Source: a virus
DNA: 64,000 bases
Virus record (IMG/VR): IMGVR_UViG_3300008120_000440
Coordinates: 1 to 64,000 of that record
Reading direction: 5' to 3' (one strand)
How positions within the stretch are numbered: the stretch's first letter is position 1; every line of letters starts with the position of its first letter. A program made the position numbers and the translations under genes. Positions 34,901 through 42,066 of the stretch are shown here, one piece after another. Below the pieces are notes generated by a model. It worked only from the letters and a program-made list of their open reading frames with translations, did not search any database and was not told the origin of the DNA.

Positions 34901-36613
34901 CGGTCCGCCAGTGATAAAACCTTTTGCGGCTCCGATTGCCGCACCCTTGATGTTTACTGTTCCAGCGTCAACATTCATGTATTGAGTTTTTTCGCGGATA
35001 TAGCCACCAAAGTTGGTTTTCATTCCTCTGGCACCAGCCATCATCGCAAAAAACGCTCCTTGAGAACCGAACATTTTTTGCATTCCACCAAAAACATCAG
35101 CGAACATTTGGAAAGCGTCAGTCAAGAAGTTCACTACTGTAGTGAATTTGCTAAGTGTCTCAACAAGACCACCGCCGACATTGCTGAAAAACTTAATAAA
35201 TGTACCAATAAGTTCGCCTACTGCAGCACCAAATTTTTCAAACTGATTTCCTTGTTTTCCAAGAAGCGAGTTGAGACCGTTTGTTGCTGCTTTTATTTCT
35301 CTCCATACTGGCTTAAACATTGCTCCAAAGAATTTTTCCAGAACTTTGGCGCCTTCAATCAGCGGTTTGAGGTTATATGTAATTTCCTTAAATCCAGCCT
35401 TGAAGTCATACCACCACTCGCCAAGTCGCTTGAACATTCCAACCGATTTTGGCAAATAGTCTCTAATTAGTCTTACATAGAACTCAGATAATTTTTCAAC
35501 CGCTGATGTGAGTGCGCCTAGAAGGCCGCCGTTTTTACCCCATGCCGCAACGCTTCCAGATGTGGCTCTTAATGCTTTATCAACGGATTTGTACATTGAC
35601 TCAAGCGCAACTTTTGAATCACCCAAAAATCCCTGACCGAAGTCAGCGAGGTTCCCTCTTAGCATGGAAAAATATTTTTTAAACTGTGAAAACAATGTTG
35701 AGTTAATCGCATCAAACTGACCAGTAACTCCACCGAGCGCTGAAAGTTTTCCGCTGTTCATTGCGGCAATGAACTTTTCTTTTGTATTGATTCCTTGCTT
35801 ATCGGCCTGCTTGATTGCCTCAACCATCGCTGGGCCAAGTTCTTTTGCTGCAGTTTTAACTTGAGCGTATGACTTCTTTGAGTCTTGAAGTGTTGCTACG
35901 AGTTCTGCTGCTTTTTCTACACCTTGCTCAAGCGGCTGACCAGCAGAAGCAAAGTCCATTAGCCCTTTTAGGTATTTTTGGCTAGTTGCATTGAAAGTAA
36001 CATTTTGGTTCTTTGATACAGTGGCAAATGCTTTGTTTAGATTCTCAACACCCAAAACCGCAAGGTCAGCATCCATCGTGAGGTTACGCATAACCATTCG
36101 GGTTTGATTTAGGCCACTACCAAATTCTTTTGCAGTCTTGGTCTTGTACGCATACATCGCTGCCTGTTGTTCACGAACTGCCGCAGAAGCGATAGAAACT
36201 GCCGTCGTGAATCCAGCCGCAGTTGCAGCAAGTCCCTGCATAGCAACTTGATATGTCTTCATGGCAAATCTGCCGACTATGAATGCACCGTGGGTGACAA
36301 TCATTGCCGCGCCAAGGGCAGCCATTTGTATGGTCGCCATTTTCAGCATTGACACAAGCGACTTCATCGTCATTGCGCCCATTTTGCGGATTATCTTGTC
36401 GGTGGAGTCAAGTACCTTCCTCCACCTATCGGTCTGCTTGCCAGCACCGCCCATGGAACTACCCATCAATTTTGATGCAGCAGCGTTAAGGAGCATGTCC
36501 TTAGACAGGCCTTTGATTTCGCGTCTTAAGCCCTTTACGGAGCCGATAGTTCTTAGAATCGCGCCAGTATCGGCGCGTGAACTAATTTTAATTGATGCTT
36601 TCTCGTCAGCCAT
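31955..36613 (-). CDS. Tape measure protein with C-terminal M15-type peptidase domain
   Basis: 1552 aa, the second longest continuous frame in the window if the head protein at 56694 is counted. The N-terminal half is helical with hydrophobic membrane-like segments (GMIVGAALGTAMGAIMAPI; GTIAGAAIGGIVGGIAGAAG), as in tape measure proteins that set tail length and cross the host membrane. Residues ~1435-1515 hold SDHVTGRAYDLVG with H1447 and the Asp seven residues on, and RHLHVV. This is the HxxxxxxD...HxH zinc set of D-Ala-D-Ala carboxypeptidase/endopeptidase M15 enzymes. It would cut peptidoglycan cross-links during DNA injection. Placement downstream of the chaperone pair is standard. Confidence 0.9.
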   Translation of the reverse strand: MADEKASIKISSRADTGAILRTIGSVKGLRREIKGLSKDMLLNAAASKLMGSSMGGAGKQTDRWRKVLDSTDKIIRKMGAMTMKSLVSMLKMATIQMAALGAAMIVTHGAFIVGRFAMKTYQVAMQGLAATAAGFTTAVSIASAAVREQQAAMYAYKTKTAKEFGSGLNQTRMVMRNLTMDADLAVLGVENLNKAFATVSKNQNVTFNATSQKYLKGLMDFASAGQPLEQGVEKAAELVATLQDSKKSYAQVKTAAKELGPAMVEAIKQADKQGINTKEKFIAAMNSGKLSALGGVTGQFDAINSTLFSQFKKYFSMLRGNLADFGQGFLGDSKVALESMYKSVDKALRATSGSVAAWGKNGGLLGALTSAVEKLSEFYVRLIRDYLPKSVGMFKRLGEWWYDFKAGFKEITYNLKPLIEGAKVLEKFFGAMFKPVWREIKAATNGLNSLLGKQGNQFEKFGAAVGELIGTFIKFFSNVGGGLVETLSKFTTVVNFLTDAFQMFADVFGGMQKMFGSQGAFFAMMAGARGMKTNFGGYIREKTQYMNVDAGTVNIKGAAIGAAKGFITGGPHGAAAGALAGSGVLGKAGPLVGTVAGGAGGLFSARGMYNNFSNNGLSGGLASMRQGAVSAVTGIPASVRASINGRLSSATAGIYDSYKMGGLQSARQHAQGLAKFKMSGLASTGPGFGSMLSRFPTLPGVGPGGPSSPLPGAPGGPGGSGGGGAGGGGGRWRYGSKTKIPGSQVTGWRKMTGRMFREARQRDADKAENRKGLLGGGIGSFATSMALGALGGKASPELQGGLNLAAMASMYSPKLGIGLAGGTLAMKSGNTAVAAGGGALAGAMLGKQLGGAPGMIVGAALGTAMGAIMAPITKARAESKKIKASVDEVMDNVINDFMVKAALLTRTGRGESENLKAMKQFASQARGRATDLNTRGQAQTKVGNRRGIGNMLLSGGGIGAAAGATVGAYLGSVLPIAGTIAGAAIGGIVGGIAGAAGGAIVYGAKQMFDLFGKRQRDKATRKSQKSELVNMLQRGEISQAQFDEYNKNDNTRGTALKRFADRSDAQATAAQRLNTVYERRTKVIADMTGLTGKEIDRLAMSMGVNLYDATKDFNEVLVELGVTVVKTAEQINMDLNQAMVNNLSVFDEVVKRQKAPLILDEAAKAFSMNRRAAGGTGPIDMQELGNFMKVAAEQMNIISGGDTMKTYFELRRQFGEGGKAFTQKGGTFEGLGTEIYAPGSASRVAMNDFFTKQDQSMQSALKGQFTARMAEQGIMLGSGGVQSVADQFGKLDLDTQQALANAISSGELFKGPSLSQTLGTYGVSIDQKDVKTLETADKAFYLADLTEKQALVADEQRKLIEEQRAFYSPESDQRPEWWSKEALTEVFKAAGINDTFTPRGKGIGDTTSSRLVQTLSRHNMMNAGIAGKRTVTSSYRNYGLGSINSDHVTGRAYDLVGNQLGMYKTTVERNGGFAEFHGGSQNRHLHVVPGPIGDTSVPSMTRPSIPQVSTSNSGRSGGNTININVSGGNTEQIVQQVKAHLDRINREEMYRR

Positions 36614-36652
36614 ATTCAGATTTTCTCTTAATAGGGCGGGCCGAGGGGAGTG

Positions 36653-36844
36653 CTACTTTTCTCTTTCGCGCCGTTCTCGCTCGCGGTCGTTAGATATAAC
36701 TTTAGCACATGCCATCATTATGACCCATTGCTCTTGGGTGTAATCCAATAATTCTATTGGACTTGTGCCCCAGAGTTCGCCGAGACGAGCGGCGTTTACG
36801 ATTGTGGAATCTTCAACTAGTTCGCTGAAGATTCCTTCATAGGG
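36653..36844 (-). CDS. Tail assembly chaperone, frameshift extension (gpT-like)
   Basis: A 63-codon frame without its own start, in the -1 frame relative to the 36817 gene. It continues through ELVEDSTIVNAARLGELWGT and ELLDYTQEQWVIMMACAKVI and ends in a highly charged RERERRERE tail. Position immediately before the tape measure is where the conserved -1 programmed frameshift of tail chaperones (lambda G/GT) occurs. A possible slip site is GGACCCT at 36841-36847, which is not canonical but re-pairs well in the A site. The fused product would be about 232 aa. Forty bases separate it from the tape measure start. Confidence 0.65.
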   Translation of the reverse strand, partial: PYEGIFSELVEDSTIVNAARLGELWGTSPIELLDYTQEQWVIMMACAKVISNDRERERREREK

Positions 36845-37350
36845 TCCACGGTGTCCACCGTATCCGAGTATCCAGCAGCCTCAAGAATCGCAAGTGCTGC
36901 GCCTTCGGTGTGTGGGTCAACGCCAAAGAATGCGCGAACACAATCTGGGTGAGGACGAGTTGTCTCGGTCATCTCCATGATTAGGTCAGAAGCAAATGTC
37001 AATGGATTGCCATTGTCATCAAAAACTTCTTCATCACCAAAGATGATTCCAGTTGTCGTGTGTCCAATAACAGCACACGCAAACTTCAATGAATCCAAGC
37101 CATTCTTGGTGTCTTCGCCTGCGTTGCGGCGCCATGAGCGAAGTTGTTGCTGAGAAATGTTTGGGCTAATAATCAACTTAACGCCAGGGCGTTCTGGAAC
37201 TTCAAGATGAACCGTTGGACGCTCAACCTTTTTCTTGATTGCTGCAGTCAACTGGTCAAGAACTGTCTGTTCTTTCGCGCTCTTAGATGGAACAGCCTTC
37301 TTTGCTGGCTGCTCTGATGGTTGCTCTGAATAAAGTTCTGAATTTGTCAT
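36817..37350 (-). CDS. Tail assembly chaperone (gpG-like)
   Basis: 177 aa from the ATG at 37350; a TTG three codons earlier is possible. It has a disordered Ser/Lys/Pro/Glu N-terminus, then a conserved-looking core (PGVKLIISPNISQQQLRSWR, KFACAVIGHTTTGIIFGDEE, then DCVRAFFGVDPHTEGAAL). The core is typical of actinophage tail chaperones. Chaperones of this class bind the tape measure and recruit tube subunits. The stop at 36817 lies inside the overlapping -1 frame that makes the longer GT product. Confidence 0.72.
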   Translation of the reverse strand: MTNSELYSEQPSEQPAKKAVPSKSAKEQTVLDQLTAAIKKKVERPTVHLEVPERPGVKLIISPNISQQQLRSWRRNAGEDTKNGLDSLKFACAVIGHTTTGIIFGDEEVFDDNGNPLTFASDLIMEMTETTRPHPDCVRAFFGVDPHTEGAALAILEAAGYSDTVDTVDPMKESSAN

Positions 37351-37412
37351 AGCCGACAAACTAGCACAGGACCAATAAAGAGCCTGTCAACAATTACGCT
37401 AAAAGCGTTTGA

Positions 37413-37907
37413 TTATTGGTTGATTTGGCTAGCAACATTTGAGACCGAGAAGGTCAAAGCAAATGTTGATGGAGCACCTGACGATGAGTCACCGTCTGGC
37501 TCAGTCAAACCCACGAGGAGTGACTTGGAGTAGATGCGGTCAAGACCAGGAACCTTGAGGTCACAGTTGAACACTTCAACCGTAATGTCGTAGTAAGCCT
37601 TGCCGACCATCGTGCGGAGGATTGCCAACTTCTTGTCAATGTAGTTCTTGTCGTCGGTCAAAATGCCATCGCGCTCGTAGTCGTAGTGAGCGGTCAGCGT
37701 AATGTCGCCGATATCAAACGGAGCACAGAGAACTGTTGGCGAAGAGGCGCCGCCTTCGTAGATTTTTTCTACTGAAGCAGTGATTTCACCACCCGATACC
37801 TGAGCGAACTTGAACGCCTCCCACTTTGGTGGCTGCGTCTCAAGAATGTTTGCAGTAGCGTGCGGAGCAATCCGTGCGATTACTTGCCTTTGCGATACCT
37901 TTGCCAT
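37413..37907 (-). CDS. Tail tube protein
   Basis: 164 aa. Located directly after the sheath gene, as in contractile phages. The beta-rich sequence includes FKFAQVSGGEITASVEKIYE, FDIGDITLTAHYDYERDGIL and YDITVEVFNCDLKVPGLDRI, matching the tube fold with its long beta-hairpins. It polymerises into the inner tube inside the sheath. The 53-base gap downstream holds a small ACGCT-AAA-AGCGT hairpin (37396-37408). Confidence 0.82.
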   Translation of the reverse strand: MAKVSQRQVIARIAPHATANILETQPPKWEAFKFAQVSGGEITASVEKIYEGGASSPTVLCAPFDIGDITLTAHYDYERDGILTDDKNYIDKKLAILRTMVGKAYYDITVEVFNCDLKVPGLDRIYSKSLLVGLTEPDGDSSSGAPSTFALTFSVSNVASQINQ

Positions 37908-37925
37908 GTGTTATTCCTCCGTGGC

Positions 37926-39401
37926 TCAGACGACTGACTTAGTCAGGTTTGATTTGATGATGTCAACTTCAATCTTGTCGCCGACACTTGATACACGCAA
38001 TCCGACGCGAGCCTTTACAAGGCCAGTTGCAAGTTGCGATGTTGGGTTGAGAGTTGTATCACACTTAACCGTGTAACCAAAGTCAACGCGCTTGCCAGTT
38101 GCATCAAATGCTTCAAACAATGCTCCGCTTACGCGAAGTGGCTCAAGGATTGCAAACAGTTTTGATTCAACGCTTGCGAAGATAGTGTTTCGGCCGTCAA
38201 TTACACCGAAGAGCAGGTCTTCAAGTGAGCGGTTGGCTTCAACAACAACCTTGTTTACAACATCCTGTGCGGTGATGTAACGGAAGTTGTCGGTATCTGC
38301 CGACATGCTGCGAGCACCGTAGATGCGAATGGTGTTGTTAATCAAACGAATCGCGTTGATGTAAGCGTCATCAAGTTGGTCTCCGTTGGTCTTATCAATG
38401 TCAATTGCAACTCCGTTTACGAAGCGTGCTGCTGAAATCAATCCAGCGCCAGGCTGATGCGAGCCAGTCTGGATGTGGCCAAGAGCGCGCTTTGCTGCTG
38501 CGTAGCCAACTGGTGGAATCAGACGGTTAATTCCGCTTGTTGATGTTGGGATGTAAACCCATGGGTAGAAGTAAGCAACATGCTCGCTGTGCACATCTGC
38601 TGCCGAAAGAGTGAAACCTGCAGTCTTTGCTTCTGCGATGGTGTCGTCAAATGCGCCGAACAGGTATGCCAAACGGTTGTAGTTGTTTGCGTGATTCGCA
38701 AGACCAGTTTGAACCGTTGTGTGGCTTGATTCTGGGCAAACTACGACGCCAGTTCCGTATGAATCCAAGAAGTCACTCAATCCTGTTACATAGTCAGCAA
38801 CAACAATCGCTGCTCGGTCATCATCGCCGTCGCTCAATGCTGTTGCAGCCATAACTTCAGGCTTTGGTGAACCAGTTACACCAAGGTCAATTGCGGTAAC
38901 AACAGCGGATGCTGCTGCGCTGCTGTTGATGCGTCCAACTGCTTGCGTAGTTGTTGAGCAGTTTCCAGTGCTATAAATCAATTCGCCATTTTTGCGAATA
39001 AGAATAATGAAAGTGTTGGTTGCGGTTCCAGCGGTTACTTGAACAGTAACATTGCCGCTCCAGTCTCCAGGGCCGTTAGCAACGATGTCCATAACATCGT
39101 CTCCGCCTGCTCCACCCTCATTCAGGGTGATTGAACCGATGGTGAAATCTGAACCAACTACGCGCGAGATGTAAGCACGGGTGCCACCTTCTTCAAAGAA
39201 GGTCTGAATGGTTGGGTGAAGGTATGCGTACGAAACATATCCACCGTAGATTGCCTCAAATTCGGCAAGGCTTGTTACAAGCGTTGCTTCGCCGACTGGG
39301 CCGCTCTCTGCCTGACCAACTGCAAACATCTGTGATGTTTCAATTGATGCTGGTGCTGATGGACCTGTTCTTACTGCTGTTGTGATGTTTACGCCTGGCA
39401 T
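37926..39401 (-). CDS. Contractile tail sheath protein
   Basis: 491 aa. The N-terminus MPGVNITTAVRTGPSAPAS, FAVGQAESGPVGEATLVTSL, and AYLHPTIQTFFEEGGTRAYI are hallmark sheath motifs (Phage_sheath_1). The C-terminal third has RFVNGVAIDIDKTNGDQLDD, then NNTIRIYGARSM and the DVVNKVVVEANRSLED region that forms the interlocking strands. It polymerises around the tube and contracts on infection. It shows that the virion is a myovirus. A strong hairpin lies directly upstream of its start. Confidence 0.93.
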   Translation of the reverse strand: MPGVNITTAVRTGPSAPASIETSQMFAVGQAESGPVGEATLVTSLAEFEAIYGGYVSYAYLHPTIQTFFEEGGTRAYISRVVGSDFTIGSITLNEGGAGGDDVMDIVANGPGDWSGNVTVQVTAGTATNTFIILIRKNGELIYSTGNCSTTTQAVGRINSSAAASAVVTAIDLGVTGSPKPEVMAATALSDGDDDRAAIVVADYVTGLSDFLDSYGTGVVVCPESSHTTVQTGLANHANNYNRLAYLFGAFDDTIAEAKTAGFTLSAADVHSEHVAYFYPWVYIPTSTSGINRLIPPVGYAAAKRALGHIQTGSHQPGAGLISAARFVNGVAIDIDKTNGDQLDDAYINAIRLINNTIRIYGARSMSADTDNFRYITAQDVVNKVVVEANRSLEDLLFGVIDGRNTIFASVESKLFAILEPLRVSGALFEAFDATGKRVDFGYTVKCDTTLNPTSQLATGLVKARVGLRVSSVGDKIEVDIIKSNLTKSVV

Positions 39402-39422
39402 GACACCTTCCTAGTTACTCGC

Positions 39423-39449
39423 GGGAGATAACGCCGTGTTATTTCTCCC
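39423..39449 (-). terminator. Strong hairpin upstream of the tail sheath gene
   Basis: GGGAGA-TAAC pairs with GTTA-TTTCTCCC (10 base pairs, one 2-nt bulge, 5-nt GCCGT loop) in the 58-base gap between the 39460 gene and the sheath. No U-tract follows on the minus strand, so it may be an RNA processing, attenuation or stability element that raises sheath expression, rather than a true terminator. Confidence 0.4.
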
Positions 39450-39459
39450 ATTGTACAGA

Positions 39460-39804
39460 CTATTCCTGACTGGTGGGTGCAACTGTTTCTTGAACTTGTT
39501 GAACTTCTTGCTCAACAACTTCTACAACTGGTGCACTTACTGTTTCTACTTTTTCTTTTGATTTTGGCTTTGGAGCAGAACTAACTGAAGCAACTTCTCG
39601 CAAAACAGTTAACGCACCAGATTCAATTCCTTTTGCGCAAATTCTGCAATCCGAATCAATAGCGGCAACTTCGTTCGGATGAATTTGTCGTCCATCTTCA
39701 TCAATTACGAAAGGCCCTTTAGTTGCATTTCGCACAATCTTGCTTGGCTTGTCAAAACCATTTCGCTTTTCAACGCTGTCAAGCAATACGAATAAATGTG
39801 CCAT
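39460..39804 (-). CDS. Hypothetical structural/neck-region protein with acidic tail
   Basis: 114 aa from the ATG at 39804. A longer reading from 39855 would start without a clear ribosome site and encode a Trp-rich leader that looks non-coding. The folded N-terminal ~65 residues (MAHLFVLLDSVEKRNGFD, IVRNATKGPFVIDEDG) include DCRICAKG with two Cys. The Val/Glu/Gln-rich tail is probably disordered. The position between the tail completion gene and the sheath suggests a tail-terminator partner. No family is recognised. Confidence 0.6.
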   Translation of the reverse strand: MAHLFVLLDSVEKRNGFDKPSKIVRNATKGPFVIDEDGRQIHPNEVAAIDSDCRICAKGIESGALTVLREVASVSSAPKPKSKEKVETVSAPVVEVVEQEVQQVQETVAPTSQE

Positions 39805-39864
39805 TTTTAAAATCCAATCTTTAAAACCAACAGCCAATTGTACCCAATAAAACAATTATGGAAG

Positions 39865-40494
39865 TCAACTAGACCAATCTGCAGTTGGCAATGATGTATC
39901 AAAGAGACTTTGCTGCTTAACGGCTATATCAAACTCGGACATTTCAGCAATATCTTGACGAGTCACAACTTCATTGATACTGAGCGTGTACCCAAGGTAT
40001 GAACCAGACATAACCCTGTCTCCCTTGAGAAGCGTTGTGTCGGAGAACTCTTCGCGAAGCGAGCCCTCGTCAATCATTACCTGAAATGATTGTCTTGGGT
40101 CAGTTGCCTGCAGGCATGGGTAATCAAGCAAGGCAGAACGAACAACAGTGGTGAGCCTGTCTCGTGCAATTGTTGCTTCCTCTGAGCCAAGCGCCCTGCA
40201 CCAAATATATGTGCGCATCACATAATCAACCCTGTATAGAGGGTCTGGTCCATCGTAAGCAATTCGCTCAAAGCCAGAGGTATTGATTGCAACAGTGATG
40301 ATTGTCGGCCACTCATCCAGCGCCAATGGCTCGTATGTCAAATACTTTGCTGGCGTAGGAAGTTCAGTATCGCTGATATTCCAGCCGTTTCTGTAACGAA
40401 CTACTCTCTGCGGAATGTCAAGTTGCAAATAATTTGAAACATATTGTTTTGCAAACTGGGCACCATGCATTAGCGGGTTATCGTAAATGGCCAT
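39865..40494 (-). CDS. Tail terminator/completion protein
   Basis: 209 aa. Pattern WNISDTELPTPAKYLTYEPL, YRVDYVMRTYIWCRALGSEE, TTVVRSALLDYPCL and KGDRVMSGSYLGYTLSINEV are consistent with tail completion/terminator proteins that cap the tube and sheath at the neck. Gene order (connector, virion morphogenesis, this gene, then sheath) supports this. A single base separates it from the upstream gene. Confidence 0.62.
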   Translation of the reverse strand: MAIYDNPLMHGAQFAKQYVSNYLQLDIPQRVVRYRNGWNISDTELPTPAKYLTYEPLALDEWPTIITVAINTSGFERIAYDGPDPLYRVDYVMRTYIWCRALGSEEATIARDRLTTVVRSALLDYPCLQATDPRQSFQVMIDEGSLREEFSDTTLLKGDRVMSGSYLGYTLSINEVVTRQDIAEMSEFDIAVKQQSLFDTSLPTADWSS

Positions 40495-40495
40495 C

Positions 40496-40960
40496 TTAGA
40501 TAGTTCCGTTCACGACAAAGTCAGCAGCCATTTCAGCAACTTCTTTCGTCCATAATTCTGGAGCAAAAAGAATTTGTCGTTTTGGCATCTTTGTTGTTCC
40601 GTATTGGTGAAACTTTGCGTATTCAACATCTGTTGAGTAGGTAGCCCATGTGTCATGCGCGTCAACATCTGGGCCAACTACAGCGACTGAATTAAAAAGC
40701 CGACCAGTGCGAACCATTGGTGGCGCGCCAGGAAAATTTATGGCTTTCCATGCGGCATATTTGGGTTGAAGAGGATTCCAACCACCGACTTCAAGTCCGT
40801 TTGACAGATAATTGCTTTTTGCGTATTTGCGTAGAGCAAGTCCTGCTTTTTCAAAAACTGGCTTTAAATTACGCGCTCTTTGGCGCATGTCTCTGAGTGA
40901 TTCCTCTGTCCCCTCAAGGCCTCGCTCGTCAACATCAAGATGGAGATGAATGCCACCCAT
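40496..40960 (-). CDS. Virion morphogenesis / neck protein (HK97 gp10 / Mu gpG-like)
   Basis: 154 aa. GGWNPLQPKYAAWKAINFPG, then PPMVRTGRLFNSVAVV and VEYAKFHQYGTTKMPKRQIL match the phage virion morphogenesis family (PF05069). The YAKFHQYGT...P-R signature is diagnostic. These neck proteins finish head-tail joining. The start overlaps the stop of the connector by one base. Confidence 0.82.
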   Translation of the reverse strand: MGGIHLHLDVDERGLEGTEESLRDMRQRARNLKPVFEKAGLALRKYAKSNYLSNGLEVGGWNPLQPKYAAWKAINFPGAPPMVRTGRLFNSVAVVGPDVDAHDTWATYSTDVEYAKFHQYGTTKMPKRQILFAPELWTKEVAEMAADFVVNGTI

Positions 40961-41631
40961 TAGGAAATCCTATTTCGTCTGTACCGTTTCACCATCATTA
41001 ATTCTTTTTCCAAGAATCCAGTTTCTGCTACGGCAACACCACGGGGATTAAGGTCCTTAACACCGACAACATCGTCGTGCATGTTTTGCATTTCTCTTGT
41101 TGCTGCACGAAGAATCATCAACTTGAACATTGCAATATTTTCGCCGTCAAGACCAGCGGTATATGTGACGGTTACGCGGTCATTTGCATAACCGCGATAG
41201 AAGTCAATACCAAAACGGCGAACCGTATAGTCGGAGCCTCTTGCGTCAGCGGTTCCGCTTTGGACATATGTCCCAGCAGTTAGTCCGCTTTGCGTGACCG
41301 TAAAAGTTGTTGGAGTAACTGCAGTTATTACTTTCAAGTCAAGATTCAACGCAGCATAAGCCATGTTTTGAATATCTACAGTTTGACCAATAGTGAAGTC
41401 ATTAGAAGCCGTGTAAACAACAGTAGAACCAGTAACCACTGCGCGAGTGATTGATGCCGTTCTTTTAATCGCCTCACCAAGAAGCAGTCCATCGGTTGAA
41501 AGGTTTCCGACGATAACGCTCTTTACGGAAACTACTGGAGAATTTCTTAAGTAAATTGTCGGCGGTGGCGTGCTGTAAGTAAGGATTCCATTCGGGTTGA
41601 TGTCTGTCTGCTGAAAACCCTCGTTGATGAT
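40960..41631 (-). CDS. Head-tail connector, C-terminal part in shifted frame
   Basis: Open frame without a credible start. It continues the 41547 gene in the -1 frame: EGFQQTDINPNGILTYS, then RNSPVVSVKSVIVGNLSTDG, TGSTVVYTASNDFTIGQTVD and a final MMVKRYRRNRIS. The first ~25 residues look like the normal continuation of a connector, followed by an Ig-like insert also seen in the gpJ-like gene. A GTG at 41439 could restart translation but would remove a conserved stretch. The break is either a sequencing/assembly indel in a homopolymer (GGGTTTT at ~41610), a mutation, or programmed. Confidence 0.65.
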   Translation of the reverse strand: MINEGFQQTDINPNGILTYSTPPPTIYLRNSPVVSVKSVIVGNLSTDGLLLGEAIKRTASITRAVVTGSTVVYTASNDFTIGQTVDIQNMAYAALNLDLKVITAVTPTTFTVTQSGLTAGTYVQSGTADARGSDYTVRRFGIDFYRGYANDRVTVTYTAGLDGENIAMFKLMILRAATREMQNMHDDVVGVKDLNPRGVAVAETGFLEKELMMVKRYRRNRIS

Positions 41632-41738
41632 TCAAGTTCGCTTTGTAGGCCGTTGAGAATCAGTTCGGCGGCATCTTCCTGACGCAAGGACAAAGAGATA
41701 TCCATGTATGTCTTAAGTTCAGCAACTGATACAAGCAT
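41547..41738 (-). CDS. Head-tail connector, N-terminal part (gp6-like)
   Basis: 63 aa as read. The first ~42 residues (MLVSVAELKTYMDISLSLRQ, EDAAELILNGLQSELESS) are a typical start of gp6-like head-tail connector proteins. The last ~20 residues (RQTSTRMESLLTARHRRQFT) look like out-of-frame sequence and end in a stop. Rejoining to the -1 frame at about 41610 gives a ~260-aa connector. Preceded by a GGGGG ribosome site and a hairpin at 41752. Confidence 0.65.
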   Translation of the reverse strand: MLVSVAELKTYMDISLSLRQEDAAELILNGLQSELESSTRVFSRQTSTRMESLLTARHRRQFT

Positions 41739-41751
41739 TTAAATACCCCCA

Positions 41752-41766
41752 TCCAAGAGGCTTGGA
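41752..41766 (-). other. Short hairpin before the connector gene
   Basis: TCCAAG-AGG-CTTGGA forms a 6-bp perfect stem with a 3-nt loop, 13 bases upstream of the connector ATG and after the stop of the Arg-rich gene. There is no U-tract. It could affect translation initiation or be chance. Confidence 0.3.
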
Positions 41767-41779
41767 GAAGTGGGAATAA

Positions 41780-42010
41780 TTATCCCCGATTACGCCGAGC
41801 GCGCAACCTGTCTCGGAGCCGTCGGGCGGCGCGTGCTGCTGCAGATTCGCTCAAAATCTGACGAGCAGTTGCAGTACGGGCGCGACCAACCCGTCGGCGA
41901 CCCACGGTCTCTCCAGCAAGATTGATGAGTCGGCGAGCGGTGCCAGCACGACCTTCATCGCGACCTTCGTCCTCGTCACCACCAATTTGTGTTCGTAGAT
42001 TGCAAATCAT
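41780..42010 (-). CDS. Small Arg-rich basic protein of atypical base composition
   Basis: 76 aa. The ATG at 42010 follows an excellent ribosome site (GAAGGAG). After an acidic start (GGDEDEGRDEGRAG) the sequence is Arg/Ala-rich, as in VGRRRVGRARTATARQILSE and RAARRLRDRLRARRNRG, suggesting nucleic-acid binding by helices. GC content is clearly higher than in the flanking genes. It is placed at the start of the neck/tail run, just downstream of a possible promoter. It could bind DNA in the head, act as a small regulator or be a remnant of transfer. No family is recognised. Confidence 0.6.
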   Translation of the reverse strand: MICNLRTQIGGDEDEGRDEGRAGTARRLINLAGETVGRRRVGRARTATARQILSESAAARAARRLRDRLRARRNRG

Positions 42011-42037
42011 TGCGACTCCTTCAAAAAGCGATACCAG

Positions 42038-42043
42038 ATTGTA
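42038..42043 (-). promoter_or_regulatory. Possible extended -10 promoter (TGnTACAAT)
   Basis: On the minus strand GTGCTACAAT reads as an extended -10 (TGC then TACAAT), 28 bases upstream of the Arg-rich gene and inside the 56-base gap after the second ParB gene. No clear -35 is seen at 17 bases, as is usual for extended -10 promoters. It could start the late neck/tail transcript. Confidence 0.35.
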
Positions 42044-42066
42044 GCACTTTTAAGGACTTTCTAATT

